Source: Klebsiella electrica (lineage in GTDB: Bacteria; Pseudomonadota; Gammaproteobacteria; Enterobacterales; Enterobacteriaceae). Taken from it: DNA of 64,000 bases. This document shows, piece after piece, positions 46,016-55,529 of the stretch. The stretch is taken from assembly GCF_006711645.1 (NCBI RefSeq), contig NZ_CP041247.1, forward strand, positions 2,976,001-3,040,000, in the 5' to 3' direction. Numbering within the stretch: the first letter of the stretch is position 1; each line of letters starts with the position of its first letter. Under the pieces are notes generated by a model. The model saw only the letters and a program-made list of their open reading frames with translations. It made no database searches and was not told where the DNA came from. A program made the position numbers and the translations under genes.

Positions 46016-46747
46016 TTAAGCCTGAGCCGCGCTGCGACGCAGCCAGGCGCGATTCAGGCGCAGTTCCGCTCGCATAAACGCCCGGTTGGACGCCAGAGTG
46101 AGTAGCAGGTAGCAGCCGCCGCCAATCAGATAGAACAGGAAGTATTCGCGGGTGGAGCCGGCGGCAATCTGGCTGGCGCGCATTAACTCCGCAATCCCCG
46201 TCACCGAGACCAGCGCCGAATCTTTCAGGCTCATCTGCCAGACATTTGCCAGCCCCGGCAGCGAATAGCGGGCAATCTGCGGCAGCATGATGCGCTGAAA
46301 AATCCGCCAGCGCGGCATGCCGATTGCCGACGCCGCCTCGACTTCGCCGGGCATCAGCGCCAGGCGCGCCGCGCGGTAAACTTCAGCCTGATACGAGGCG
46401 GAAATCAAGCCGATAGCCAGCGAGCCAATCAGGAACGGCGGGACCTCGATAAAGCCGTCGGCGCCAAACAGCTGGCCAATCGCCGAGACCAGCCCTGAAC
46501 CGCCAAAATAGAACAGATAAATAACCAGCAGTTCAGGAATCCCGCGGAATACGACCGAATAGGCCGAACCAAACCAGCGGACGGGGGCGTGTGACGACAG
46601 TTTTGCGGCGGCAATGATGCCGCCGACCACGGCGCCGACCGCTAACGCGGCGAGAGACAGCAGCAGCGTGGTCAGCGTCGAGCTCAGGATGAGCGTTCCC
46701 CAACCGTTGTCACCAAAACTCAGCAGACTCAGCATCTCCAACCTCAC
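46016..46747 (-). CDS. Polar amino-acid ABC permease (HisQ/OccQ-like)
   Basis: A 243-residue HisQ-type permease. The EAA region is VEAASAIGMPRWRIFQRIML. Its stop and start abut the neighbours: it begins directly after the binding-protein gene. With the HisM-like protein it should form a heterodimeric channel. Confidence 0.9.
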   Translation of the reverse strand: MRLEMLSLLSFGDNGWGTLILSSTLTTLLLSLAALAVGAVVGGIIAAAKLSSHAPVRWFGSAYSVVFRGIPELLVIYLFYFGGSGLVSAIGQLFGADGFIEVPPFLIGSLAIGLISASYQAEVYRAARLALMPGEVEAASAIGMPRWRIFQRIMLPQIARYSLPGLANVWQMSLKDSALVSVTGIAELMRASQIAAGSTREYFLFYLIGGGCYLLLTLASNRAFMRAELRLNRAWLRRSAAQA

Positions 46748-47605
46748 TTATGGCGTGACATCGCTTTTAAACCATTTTTCGCTCAGCTTTTTCACCGTTC
46801 CGTCCGCCAGCGCGGCCTTAATCGCGGTATCCAGCTTCGCTTTTAAATCGGCATCGGCGTGACGGACGCCCAGCGCTTCGCCTTCGCCCCAGATGGGGCC
46901 GCTCAGCTGCGGGCCGCTGAAGTTGAGGTTGCTGTTTTCCGGGCGGGCAAGCGTGGAGTTGGCGAAGGTAATATCGTCAAAGACGGCATCAATACGTTCA
47001 GCCTGGAGATCCAAAATGGCGTCAGCTGAATTGCTGTATTCGCGAATATCGGCCACATCTTTAAAGTACTTGTCGATAAACGGGGTATAGACGGTGCCGG
47101 AAGCGATACCAATCGTTTTGCCTTTCAGGGCCGCTTTTAATGGCGCAATCGCTGCCTGAATCGCTTTGTCATCATCGTTAAGCTTGATGGTGTGGTTGGC
47201 CCCCGTCGCTGGCGGCAGCAACGTGCCTTTTACCGCGATAAATGACGCCGGTGTTGCGGCGTAGGGGATCGTGAAGGAGACCACCTGTTTTCTTTCCGGC
47301 GTAATGACGATGGCATCCATGATCACATCGTATTTCCCGGCGTTGAGTCCGGCGATCATCCCGTCCCAGTTTTGCACCACCAGTTTGCACTCAATGCCCA
47401 TGCGCTGGCAGAGATTGGCCATCAGCTCGGGTTCAAAGCCGCTCAGCTTTCCGCCCGGCAGCGTCAGGTTCCAGGGCTCATAACCCCCTTCCGTTGCGAT
47501 GGTGATGGACTTCCACTCTTTGGCATTGACCGTGCTGCCGCAGAGCAAGAGTCCTGAGAACAGGGTTGTCAGACAGACCTGGCGAAAAGTGATGCTCTGC
47601 TTCAT
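46748..47605 (-). CDS. Polar amino-acid binding protein (octopine/LAO type)
   Basis: A 285-residue periplasmic binding protein with signal peptide (residues 1-28, ending STVNA). Family core: TIATEGGYEPWNLTLPGGKL, NWDGMIAGLNAGKYDVIMDA, TPERKQVVSFTIPYA. Closest by pattern to octopine/nopaline and Lys-Arg-Orn binding proteins, which bind cationic or N-substituted amino acids. A quaternary amino acid such as ergothioneine or hercynine would suit this pocket, but that is inference. Good SD (AGGAG). First gene of the five-gene operon. Confidence 0.88.
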   Translation of the reverse strand: MKQSITFRQVCLTTLFSGLLLCGSTVNAKEWKSITIATEGGYEPWNLTLPGGKLSGFEPELMANLCQRMGIECKLVVQNWDGMIAGLNAGKYDVIMDAIVITPERKQVVSFTIPYAATPASFIAVKGTLLPPATGANHTIKLNDDDKAIQAAIAPLKAALKGKTIGIASGTVYTPFIDKYFKDVADIREYSNSADAILDLQAERIDAVFDDITFANSTLARPENSNLNFSGPQLSGPIWGEGEALGVRHADADLKAKLDTAIKAALADGTVKKLSEKWFKSDVTP

Positions 47606-48236
47606 GGTAATTCTCCTGATTCATTTAAGTCATGCCGTTCTGGGGTTGCCAGTCGGAGGTAAAATTCAGATGACAGAGCATGTATATACAAGCATTAACA
47701 AAGCAGCACACGCTCCCGATGATGGATTTGTGAGCTGCACTGTAAATAATTTGTGATCAAATTGAAAATTGTGTGTAACTAAAAATTTACACTAAGCGAC
47801 AAACCGAGGGGGAAACGGCGAAGATAACGGCCTTTGAGCGCTCTTCCCTGCCGCAACACCGGGGACAATGGCGACGACATAACCCGAGTGTTGCGAAATG
47901 CTGGCAGCTTGCCGGTAAGCGCAGTCAGGAAACTGCCGGCAGAGGCTGTCGCCCGGCGCACGGATTCCGCGCTCATCCGAAGCCGGTTTCTGCTGGCCCG
48001 CATCCCCCGCCGCTCGACTGCCGAACGCCGGGCGAGCGGCGTAAAACGAGCCAGCTATCCGGTGATATACTGGAGTGTGTCCGATTATCATTACGTGTTA
48101 CCGCACGAAAATATCGTGACACAAGGGGTCGTCAGTGGGATATAATTCCCGGCTAAATTTGAGTTATTTTGAAATAACAAACTTAACTTCATGATTGTTA
48201 AAGTAAAAATAAGCAATAACGATAAGGATTAAAGCT
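47606..48236. other. Divergent intergenic region between the importer operon and fabI
   Basis: Contains the leader and operator of the leftward operon (operator at 47681-47690), then about 450 bp with no credible gene, then the fabI promoter region (AT-rich from about 48150) with SD AAGGATT before the fabI start. Confidence 0.5.
47678..47693. promoter_or_regulatory. HutC-like palindromic operator upstream of the importer/lyase operon
   Basis: TGTATATACA (47681-47690) is a perfect palindrome, extended outside by GC/GC. HutC (GntR-family repressor of histidine use, induced by urocanate) binds TGTA-N2-TACA sites. The site is about 76-85 bp upstream of the binding-protein start, overlapping the likely promoter. 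If HutC or a relative binds, thiolurocanate or urocanate could induce the operon. No regulator gene is adjacent. Confidence 0.55.
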
Positions 48237-49025
48237 ATGGGTTTTCTTTCCGGTAAGCGCATTCTGGTCACTGGCGTTGCCAGCAAACTGTCCATCGCCT
48301 ACGGTATTGCGCAAGCAATGCACCGTGAAGGGGCTGAACTGGCGTTCACCTATCAGAACGAAAAACTGAAAGGTCGTGTGGAAGAATTTGCCGCGGCACT
48401 GGGTTCCAACATCGTACTGCCGTGCGACGTGGCGGAAGATGAGAGCATCGACGCTCTGTTCGCTGAACTGACTAAAGTCTGGCCGAAATTTGATGGTTTC
48501 GTTCACTCAATCGGTTTTGCGCCGGCTGACCAGCTGGACGGCGATTATGTCAACGCGGTCACCCGTGAAGGTTTCAAAATCGCTCACGATATCAGCGCCT
48601 ACAGCTTCGTGGCGATGGCGAAAGCCTGCCGCGGTATGCTGAACCCGGGTTCCGCCCTGCTGACGCTCTCCTACCTGGGCGCAGAGCGCGCGATTCCTAA
48701 CTACAACGTTATGGGTCTGGCAAAAGCGTCTCTGGAAGCGAACGTGCGCTACATGGCGAACGCGATGGGTCCGGAAGGCGTGCGCGTCAATGCCATCTCT
48801 GCGGGTCCAATCCGTACGCTGGCAGCGTCCGGCATTAAGGACTTCCGTAAAATGCTGGCGCATTGCGAAGCGGTTACCCCGATTCGTCGTACCGTGACTA
48901 TCGAAGACGTGGGTAACAGCGCAGCCTTCCTGTGCTCCAACCTGTCTGCCGGTATCTCCGGTGAAGTCGTTCACGTCGATGGCGGTTTCAGCATCGCGGC
49001 CATGAACGAACTGGAACTGAAATAA
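48237..49025 (+). CDS. fabI: Enoyl-[acyl-carrier-protein] reductase FabI
   Basis: A 262-residue NADH-dependent SDR that completes each elongation cycle of type II fatty acid synthesis. N-terminal [18 protein letters not shown], catalytic Tyr and Lys in [12 protein letters not shown], and Gly in [12 protein letters not shown], where triclosan contacts E. coli FabI, are intact. Codon use is strongly biased, as for a highly expressed gene. SD AAGGATT. Confidence 0.98.
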   Translation: MGFLSGKRILVTGVASKLSIAYGIAQAMHREGAELAFTYQNEKLKGRVEEFAAALGSNIVLPCDVAEDESIDALFAELTKVWPKFDGFVHSIGFAPADQLDGDYVNAVTREGFKIAHDISAYSFVAMAKACRGMLNPGSALLTLSYLGAERAIPNYNVMGLAKASLEANVRYMANAMGPEGVRVNAISAGPIRTLAASGIKDFRKMLAHCEAVTPIRRTVTIEDVGNSAAFLCSNLSAGISGEVVHVDGGFSIAAMNELELK

Positions 49026-49032
49026 GTTCTTT

Positions 49033-49058
49033 TCCCTCCTCACGTCGGTGAGGAGGGA
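49033..49058 (+). terminator. Hairpin after fabI
   Basis: A perfect 11-bp stem TCCCTCCTCAC/GTGAGGAGGGA with GTCG loop directly after the fabI stop codon. The following U tract is short (TT), so it may act partly as mRNA 3'-end protector. Confidence 0.65.
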
Positions 49059-49080
49059 TTGCCTTCGCCACATTCCTCAC

Positions 49081-49128
49081 TTCTCTGCATTCTCTGCATT
49101 CTCTGCATTCTCTGCATTCTCTGCATTC
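49081..49128. repeat. 9-bp tandem repeat, about 5.3 copies
   Basis: TTCTCTGCA is repeated five times in perfect tandem (49081-49125) plus TTC, in the non-coding gap between fabI and yciW. The array is of the kind prone to copy-number change by slippage. Confidence 0.9.
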
Positions 49129-49275
49129 CAGAGACGAACATTCCCCCCTGTTATTCCAAACAGCTATTTGTTAGCACGTATCAATATTTTCTCCCGCTTC
49201 GGGGTTACGCCAGGATAGTTACGCATACAGGGCCCACGGAAGTGCGGCCCGCCACCTACCGATCAAGGAACGCCC

Positions 49276-50433
49276 ATGGAGCAACGCCGCGTTTATGGCA
49301 AAAACCACTGGTATCATGAAACCCAGTCAACCATCTGCCCGGTGGATGTGCTGCCGCTCGTCCCTGAAGCCGCCCATGTCGAAGATCGCTTTTTACTCGA
49401 TCTGACGTTACCGGAAGAGTGGCTTCGCGCGCATGCGGGCTGGCTGACGCCAGCGCGATGTCTGGCCGACGCGCTCTTTCCCGCCTCGGTCGTCGTCAAT
49501 CGTTTACAAACCGTTAGCGCCTATGACCGGCTGAGCACCGCGCTGACCGTCGCTCAGGTGTATGGCGTGCAGCGGCTGTGTAACCATTATGCCGCCCGAC
49601 TGGCGCCGCTGCCGGGACCAGACTCTTCACGCGAGAGCAACCGCCGGCTGGCGCAAATGACCCAGTACGCCCGCCAGTTGGCCGGTTCGCCATCGGTCAT
49701 TAACACCCTTTCCCGCAGCCAACTGGATGAGGTCGGGTTAACCAGTCGCGATATGATTCTCATTAATCAGATTGTCGGTTTTGTCGGCTTCCAGGCGCGC
49801 GTAATTGCCGCGTTCCACGCTGGTCTCGGCTTCCCGGTGCGCTGGATGCCAGGAATGCCGCAGCAGGAAGATGCGCCGTCCGACGATTTTACGATCGGTC
49901 AACTGACCTGGGCGCCCGACATCAACGATACCGACCTCCGCTATGCCAGTGACGAACGCCAGGCGCTGCTGGCCGACTGGCTAGCGCATCCAGGTCTGTC
50001 CGGGCTGGCGCCGCTGCTTGCCGTCCACGAAACCCTTCTCAGCAGCCAACATCAATTACTCACCCGGTTGCGCGTGAATCAGCCTGTTGCTTCGCTGGTG
50101 GCGCTGATGACCGCGCGCATCAACGGTAGCGCCAGCTGCTTTAATGCCTGGGCCGAAAGCGGAACGGTTTCCCCGCAGCTTGTTGATGCGCTACGCAACG
50201 ACGATCGCGCGCTTGAGTCCTGGGCACAAAACCATCCCGCTGAGCGCAGCATCTTGCAGGCGGTACAGCTTTTAACCCGGGCGCCCGACCGTTTTAGCGC
50301 GGCGCAATTAACGCCCCTCGCTGAACACGGGCTTTCCCATGCGCAGATCATCGACATTCTGGCGTGGAGCGGAGCGTGTGGCTGGATGAATCGTCTGAAA
50401 ATCGCCCTCGGAATCGTTCGTCAACAGACGTAA
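49276..50433 (+). CDS. yciW: YciW family protein (CMD-like)
   Basis: A 385-residue homologue of E. coli YciW, a protein with carboxymuconolactone decarboxylase/AhpD-like folds linked to cysteine metabolism. The N-terminus MEQRRVYGKNHWYHETQS and LPLVPEAAHVEDRFLLDL match E. coli. SD AAGGA lies 7 bases before the ATG. Conserved place between fabI and rnb. Confidence 0.92.
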   Translation: MEQRRVYGKNHWYHETQSTICPVDVLPLVPEAAHVEDRFLLDLTLPEEWLRAHAGWLTPARCLADALFPASVVVNRLQTVSAYDRLSTALTVAQVYGVQRLCNHYAARLAPLPGPDSSRESNRRLAQMTQYARQLAGSPSVINTLSRSQLDEVGLTSRDMILINQIVGFVGFQARVIAAFHAGLGFPVRWMPGMPQQEDAPSDDFTIGQLTWAPDINDTDLRYASDERQALLADWLAHPGLSGLAPLLAVHETLLSSQHQLLTRLRVNQPVASLVALMTARINGSASCFNAWAESGTVSPQLVDALRNDDRALESWAQNHPAERSILQAVQLLTRAPDRFSAAQLTPLAEHGLSHAQIIDILAWSGACGWMNRLKIALGIVRQQT

Positions 50434-50513
50434 AATGCCAAACATCGCTTGCTGCCACAGGCATTATCGCGTAAAAATGTCAGCCGCTCTTTTAGCCACG
50501 AAAATACCTAACT

Positions 50514-52448
50514 ATGTTTCAGGACAACCCGCTGCTAGCGCAGCTTAAACAGCAACTGCATTCCCAGACTCCTCGTGTTGAAGGGGTCGTTAAGGGGACG
50601 GAAAAAGGTTTTGGCTTCCTCGAAGTTGATGCGCAAAAAAGCTACTTTATTCCGCCGCCGCAAATGAAAAAAGTGATGCATGGCGACCGTATCAGCGCCG
50701 TGATCCACACCGAAAAAGAACGTGAAAGCGCCGAGCCGGAAGAGTTGATTGAACCTTTTCTGACCCGTTTCGTCGGTAAAGTGCATAAGAAAGATGACCG
50801 ACTGTCTATCGTTCCCGATCATCCGCTGCTGAAAGACGCCATCCCCTGCCGCGCCGATCGTAGCGTGAACCATGATTTTAAAGAGGGTGACTGGGCCGTT
50901 GCTGAAATGCGCCGTCATCCGCTGAAAGGCGACCGCGGCTTTTATGCCGAATTAACCCAGTTTATTACCTTCAGCGACGATCACTTCGTTCCGTGGTGGG
51001 TCACGCTGGCTCGCCACAATCTGGAAAAAGAAGCCCCGGACGGCGTGGCGACCGAGATGCTGGATGAGGGTCTGGAACGTCGTGACTTAACGGCGCTGGA
51101 CTTCGTCACCATCGACAGCGCCAGCACCGAAGATATGGACGATGCGCTGTATGTCGAAGCTGCCGCCGACGGCAAGCTGCATTTGACCGTTGCCATCGCC
51201 GATCCGACCGCCTGGATTGCCGAAGGGAGCAAACTGGACAAAGCGGCAAAAATTCGCGCCTTCACCAACTATCTGCCGGGCTTTAACATCCCGATGTTGC
51301 CGCGCGAGCTGTCTGACGACCTGTGCTCTCTGCGCGCCAACGAAGTGCGTCCGGTCCTCGCCTGCCGCATGATCCTCACGGCTGACGGCACGATTGAAGA
51401 CGATATCGAATTCTTCGCCGCGACCATTGAGTCAAAAGCCAGACTGGCCTACGACAACGTCTCCGACTGGCTGGAAAATACCGGCAGCTGGCAGCCTGAG
51501 AGCGAGTCCATCGCTCAGCAGATTACACTGCTGCAGGATGTCTGCCTGCGCCGCGGCGAATGGCGTAAAACCCATGCGCTGGTGTTCAAGGACCGTCCGG
51601 ACTACCGTTTCGTACTGGGCGAGAAAGGCGAGGTGCTGGATATCGTTGCCGAACCGCGCCGCATCGCGAACCGCATTGTCGAAGAGTCAATGATCGCGGC
51701 AAACATCTGCGCCGCCCGCGTTCTGCGCGACCAGCTGGGCTTTGGTGTTTATAACGTGCACACCGGCTTTGACCCGGCCAACACCGAACAGCTGGCAACG
51801 TTGCTGAAGACCCACGACGTCCACGTTGATCCGGTCGAAGTACTGACGCTCGACGGTTTCTGTAAACTGCGTCGCGAGCTTGATGCCCAGCCGTCGGGTT
51901 TCCTCGACAGCCGCATTCGTCGCTTCCAGTCCTACGCGGAAATCAGCACCGAACCGGGTCCGCATTTCGGCCTTGGCCTTGAAGCCTACGCCACCTGGAC
52001 CTCACCGATTCGTAAATATGGCGACATGATTAACCATCGTCTGCTGAAAGCGATCATTAAAGGTGAAACGGCAACGCGTCCACAAGATGAAATTGCCGTA
52101 CAGATGGCCGAGCGCCGCCGCCTGAACCGCATGGCTGAACGCGATGTGGGTGACTGGCTGTACGCCCGCTATCTGAGCCCGCAGGCAGGTACCGATACAC
52201 GCTTCGCCGCGGAAATCATCGATATCAGCCGCGGCGGGATGCGCGTGCGCCTGGTGGACAACGGCGCCGTCGCCTTTATCCCGGCGCCGTTCCTGCACGC
52301 CGTGCGTGATGAACTGGTTTGTAGCCAGGAAAACGGTACCGTGCAGATCAAAGGCGAAACCGTCTACAAAGTCACTGACGTTATCGACGTCAAGATTGCT
52401 GAAGTCCGTATGGAAACCCGCAGCGTCATCGCGCGTCCGTTCGCCTGA
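50514..52448 (+). CDS. rnb: Exoribonuclease II
   Basis: A 644-residue 3'-5' processive exoribonuclease. Two N-terminal cold-shock domains, the RNB domain with metal-binding Asp cluster [12 protein letters not shown] (about residues 201-212), catalytic Arg region [20 protein letters not shown], and a C-terminal S1 domain. Same length and start as E. coli RNase II. A rho-independent terminator follows. The c-di-GMP phosphodiesterase gene that follows rnb in E. coli (pdeR/gmr) is not here. Confidence 0.98.
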   Translation: MFQDNPLLAQLKQQLHSQTPRVEGVVKGTEKGFGFLEVDAQKSYFIPPPQMKKVMHGDRISAVIHTEKERESAEPEELIEPFLTRFVGKVHKKDDRLSIVPDHPLLKDAIPCRADRSVNHDFKEGDWAVAEMRRHPLKGDRGFYAELTQFITFSDDHFVPWWVTLARHNLEKEAPDGVATEMLDEGLERRDLTALDFVTIDSASTEDMDDALYVEAAADGKLHLTVAIADPTAWIAEGSKLDKAAKIRAFTNYLPGFNIPMLPRELSDDLCSLRANEVRPVLACRMILTADGTIEDDIEFFAATIESKARLAYDNVSDWLENTGSWQPESESIAQQITLLQDVCLRRGEWRKTHALVFKDRPDYRFVLGEKGEVLDIVAEPRRIANRIVEESMIAANICAARVLRDQLGFGVYNVHTGFDPANTEQLATLLKTHDVHVDPVEVLTLDGFCKLRRELDAQPSGFLDSRIRRFQSYAEISTEPGPHFGLGLEAYATWTSPIRKYGDMINHRLLKAIIKGETATRPQDEIAVQMAERRRLNRMAERDVGDWLYARYLSPQAGTDTRFAAEIIDISRGGMRVRLVDNGAVAFIPAPFLHAVRDELVCSQENGTVQIKGETVYKVTDVIDVKIAEVRMETRSVIARPFA

Positions 52449-52459
52449 TAGCCGTCTTC

Positions 52460-52494
52460 AGCGGCTCCCGTTATCGGGGGCCGCTTGTTTTTTC
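52460..52494 (+). terminator. Rho-independent terminator of rnb
   Basis: Stem AGCGGCTCCCG/CGGGGGCCGCT (one G-T pair) with TTAT loop and a T-rich tail (TTGTTTTTT), 11 bp after the stop codon. Confidence 0.88.
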
Positions 52495-52640
52495 TCCGCA
52501 TTGTCTGCTATTGCCCCGTTTTTCCTCGTTTTTCTGACGCTATAACGCAGATGATTTACGTTGTGCGTTTTTTTCTCTTCTCTTTTTCATCTGTTTTTTG
52601 CATCATTGATTTCATTCGTTTTTGTAACCAGGATAATGCT

Positions 52641-52823
52641 ATGTCTGATCTGAATGCCCGCCTGCTCGCCCAACGTATCGATACCGTGCTGGATATTCTG
52701 GTTGCCGGAGATTATCACTCTGCAATTCATAATCTGGAGATCCTCAAAGCGGAGCTGCAGGCGCTTGCCAGCGATGAGCCGGAAGCGAAACCCGGCCAAC
52801 CGAAAGCACCCTGGGAAATCTGA
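52641..52823 (+). CDS. yciZ: YciZ family small protein
   Basis: A 60-residue helical protein, [20 protein letters not shown] followed by [16 protein letters not shown] and a polar tail. Matches the E. coli YciZ family (UPF0509). Function unknown. SD AGGA precedes the ATG at 52641; an open frame extends upstream but is low in protein character. In E. coli it lies next to the pdeR gene, absent here. Confidence 0.85.
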   Translation: MSDLNARLLAQRIDTVLDILVAGDYHSAIHNLEILKAELQALASDEPEAKPGQPKAPWEI

Positions 52824-52894
52824 TCACCCACATCGCCACAATCGCTCAATGAAGTCGATTGCAGCCAAAATTGCCCCCTAACTGTGATGTTGCT

Positions 52895-53644
52895 ATGAAC
52901 GCCCGACAACAAAGTATTTTGCAAATGGTCATCGATAAAGGCCGCATGAGCGTGGCCGATCTCGCGAAAATGACCGGTGTCTCTGAAGTCACGATTCGAC
53001 AGGATTTGAATTTACTGGAAAAACAGAGCTATCTGCGCCGGACCCATGGTTTCGCCGTCCCGCTGGATAGCGAAGATGTCGAAACCCGGATGATGACTCA
53101 TTTCTCGATCAAACGTGAACTGGCTACGCGCGCCGCAGAGTTGGTCAACGCCGGTGAGACGGTATTTATCGAAAACGGCAGTTGCAACGCCCTGCTCGCC
53201 CGCACGCTTGCCGAACGCGGCGACATTACCATCATCACCGTCAGCAGCTATATTGCGCATCTGCTTAAAGAGACGCCGGCAGAGGTCATTCTGCTCGGCG
53301 GGATCTACCAGAAGCGCAGCGAAAGTATGGTCGGTCCGCTCACACGGCAGTTTATTCAGCAGGTGCACTTCAGCAAAGCGTTTATTGGCATCGATGGCTG
53401 GCAGCCGGAAACCGGTTTTACCGGCAAGGATATGATGCGCGCGGATGTGGTCAATGCCGTCCTTGAAAAGGGCTGTGAGGCGATTGTCCTGAGCGACAGT
53501 TCGAAGTTCAGCGTCGTGCACCCTTATCCGCTCGGTCCGGTGGCGCGGTTTAGCCGCATTATTACCGACAGCGGTCTGCACGATGACGCACGTCAGCAGC
53601 TGACGGAAAGCGGACTCACCGTCGATATTGTTAGTTGTTCCTGA
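52895..53644 (+). CDS. yciT: DeoR-family regulator YciT
   Basis: A 249-residue DeoR-type regulator. The winged helix is [20 protein letters not shown] (residues 18-37) and the sensor domain has [14 protein letters not shown] and [12 protein letters not shown]. In E. coli YciT is linked to osmotic stress control. The start MNARQQSIL at 52895 is preferred over an upstream in-frame ATG (52859). It stands before osmB in the same orientation. Confidence 0.92.
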   Translation: MNARQQSILQMVIDKGRMSVADLAKMTGVSEVTIRQDLNLLEKQSYLRRTHGFAVPLDSEDVETRMMTHFSIKRELATRAAELVNAGETVFIENGSCNALLARTLAERGDITIITVSSYIAHLLKETPAEVILLGGIYQKRSESMVGPLTRQFIQQVHFSKAFIGIDGWQPETGFTGKDMMRADVVNAVLEKGCEAIVLSDSSKFSVVHPYPLGPVARFSRIITDSGLHDDARQQLTESGLTVDIVSCS

Positions 53645-53947
53645 ATTCATCCCGACTTGCTTTTTCGCCCGGCATTTTTTCTTTCCCCGCCGCCCACCGT
53701 CGTGGGCGCAGACCGCATGAATCCCTGTCTGAGAGTATTCCGAGCCCGCAATTAAGAGTTTTTACCTGCCGGCAAAATTAAAAAAAAGTAGAATTAATGT
53801 TAGCGATATAACAGGAAGTGACTATCACCTGCGTGATTAAAGTACCGCCTGCGCAACTTAAGTTTCATGGAATAGCCCTTAAAACCTGGCATCACGCTAT
53901 GCTTTAAAGGAAGTTGTATCCATGAATTGATTATTCAGGAGAAAATT
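53645..53947. promoter_or_regulatory. osmB upstream region with sigma-S-like promoter
   Basis: No gene seen. A sigma-S-like -10, CTATGCT, lies at 53897-53903, about 45 bp before osmB, preceded by AT-rich sequence. E. coli osmB has a stationary-phase, osmotic and Rcs-controlled promoter at this place. Confidence 0.5.
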
Positions 53948-54169
53948 ATGATGACTTCAATGAGCAAAAAAATGGCTGCCGCTGTTCTGGCCGTTACCGT
54001 AGCAATGTCTCTGAGCGCATGTTCCCACTGGTCCAAACGCGATCGTAATACCGCCATCGGCGCAGGCGCAGGCGCACTCGGCGGCGCAGTCTTAACCGAT
54101 GGCAGCACGCTCGGTACCCTGGGCGGCGCGGCAGTTGGCGGGATTATCGGTCACCAGGTTGGTAAATAA
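53948..54169 (+). CDS. osmB: Osmotically inducible lipoprotein OsmB
   Basis: A 73-residue lipoprotein. Signal peptide with lipobox LSAC (modified Cys at about residue 25), then the glycine-zipper domain NTAIGAGAGALGGAVLTDG and GGAAVGGIIGHQVGK. Nearly the same as E. coli OsmB apart from its first residues. SD AGGAGA precedes ATG-ATG; 53948 or 53951 may be used. Confidence 0.95.
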   Translation: MMTSMSKKMAAAVLAVTVAMSLSACSHWSKRDRNTAIGAGAGALGGAVLTDGSTLGTLGGAAVGGIIGHQVGK

Positions 54170-54240
54170 GGTCTCAACTGGATCAACGATAAAAATAATC
54201 CGCATCAGTAGACTTACAGACTCACGCACCTGCTAAAATC

Positions 54241-54266
54241 AAGGCCACGGTATTTACCGTGGCCTT
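54241..54266. terminator. Bidirectional terminator between osmB and yciH
   Basis: A perfect 12-bp stem AAGGCCACGGTA/TACCGTGGCCTT with a 2-base loop between convergent osmB and yciH. T-rich on the plus-strand side (TTGTTATT), A-rich before it. Confidence 0.82.
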
Positions 54267-54274
54267 GTTATTGA

Positions 54275-54601
54275 TTACCCGCCCGCCAGCTTAACTTTCA
54301 TGCCTTTGGCTTCCAGCAGCGATTTAAGCAAATCGCGCTTATCGCCCTGAATTTCAATCACGCCATCTTTCACCGACCCGCCGCAGCCGCACTTCTTTTT
54401 CAGCTCGGCGGCCAGTTTTGCCAGCGCATCATCATCCAGGTCAATACCGACGATCAGGCATACGCCCTTGCCCTTGCGGCCGCTGGTCTGACGCTGAATA
54501 CGTACCACGCCATCGCCTTTAGGGCGCTCAACGACCGCCTTCGGTTCATCGATACGGCCGCTTTCCGTCGAATAGACCAGACGGCTATTGGAATCAGTCA
54601 T
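54275..54601 (-). CDS. yciH: YciH, SUI1/eIF1-family protein
   Basis: A 108-residue homologue of eukaryotic initiation factor 1, able to affect start-codon selection fidelity in E. coli. SUI1 core: VRIQRQTSGRKGKGVCLIVG, then KKKCGCGGSVKDGVIEIQGD. Its start codon overlaps the stop codon of pyrF, an arrangement shared with E. coli. Confidence 0.95.
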   Translation of the reverse strand: MTDSNSRLVYSTESGRIDEPKAVVERPKGDGVVRIQRQTSGRKGKGVCLIVGIDLDDDALAKLAAELKKKCGCGGSVKDGVIEIQGDKRDLLKSLLEAKGMKVKLAGG

Positions 54602-55338
54602 TATACCCCCTGAGTCAGTGACGCATTGATGCTGCGTAAGGTCGCTGCCGGATCCGCCGACTGAGTCACCGGACGACCAATCACCATATAGTCTACGCCG
54701 GCTGCCTGCGCCTGTTCCGGCGTCATGATACGGCGCTGGTCTCCGGCATCGCTGCCCTGCGGGCGAATACCCGGCGTCACCAGCTTAAAGGCCTGCCCCA
54801 GTTCGTGCTTGAAGCGGGCCGCTTCCTGCGCAGAACAGACCACGCCGTCGAGGCCGCAGCGCTGGGTTAACGCCGCCAGTTTTGCCGCATGATCGGCGGG
54901 AGAAAGCGTGATGCCAAGATCCTGGAGATCGCTGGCTTCCATGCTGGTCAGGACGGTCACGGCAATCAGCAGCGGCGCGTCCTTGCCAAACGGCAGCAAC
55001 GCTTCACGTGCCGCGGTCATCATTCGCGCACCGCCAGAGGCATGAACATTGACCATCCAGACACCCAGCTCTGCCGCCGCGGCTACCGCGCGCGCAGTGG
55101 TATTCGGGATATCATGAAATTTCAGGTCGAGGAAGACCTCAAAACCGCGCTGATGCAAGTCGCGAACAAACTGTGGCCCCAGCAGCGTAAACATCTCCTT
55201 ACCCACCTTCAGGCGGCAGTCGCGTGGATCAATACGGTCAACAAAGGCCAGCGCTTTGTCGCGGTTGTCATAATCGAGCGCAACAACAACGGGAGAGGAT
55301 GTGACAACGCGAGGCGAAGATGAAGCAGTAGACGTCAT
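54601..55338 (-). CDS. pyrF: Orotidine 5'-phosphate decarboxylase
   Basis: A 245-residue TIM-barrel enzyme that decarboxylates OMP to UMP, the last step of UMP synthesis. Active-site motif [10 protein letters not shown] (Lys, Asp), earlier VVALDYDN and the phosphate-binding [10 protein letters not shown]. Upstream of yciH, downstream of lapB, as in E. coli. Confidence 0.97.
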   Translation of the reverse strand: MTSTASSSPRVVTSSPVVVALDYDNRDKALAFVDRIDPRDCRLKVGKEMFTLLGPQFVRDLHQRGFEVFLDLKFHDIPNTTARAVAAAAELGVWMVNVHASGGARMMTAAREALLPFGKDAPLLIAVTVLTSMEASDLQDLGITLSPADHAAKLAALTQRCGLDGVVCSAQEAARFKHELGQAFKLVTPGIRPQGSDAGDQRRIMTPEQAQAAGVDYMVIGRPVTQSADPAATLRSINASLTQGV

Positions 55339-55529
55339 GACCAGACCTTAATTGTTGATGGGCGCCGTTTGGCGCAAAAAAGGTAAACGGGCAGCATTCT
55401 ACCTGCGATGGAGGGAAATTGACAGGCTGCTTTTCGCCGCCTGGCGGACGATGGCAGCGATGGTGTCAAAGGCAGCGGATGATAAAAACTGATAAGTATG
55501 TTGTAACTAAATTGCGCTTTTTTTAAAAA

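Noticed and set aside
47834..48145. Plus-strand frame of 103 codons upstream of fabI.
   Set aside because: Arg-rich random-like product, no SD, lies where the fabI promoter region is expected.
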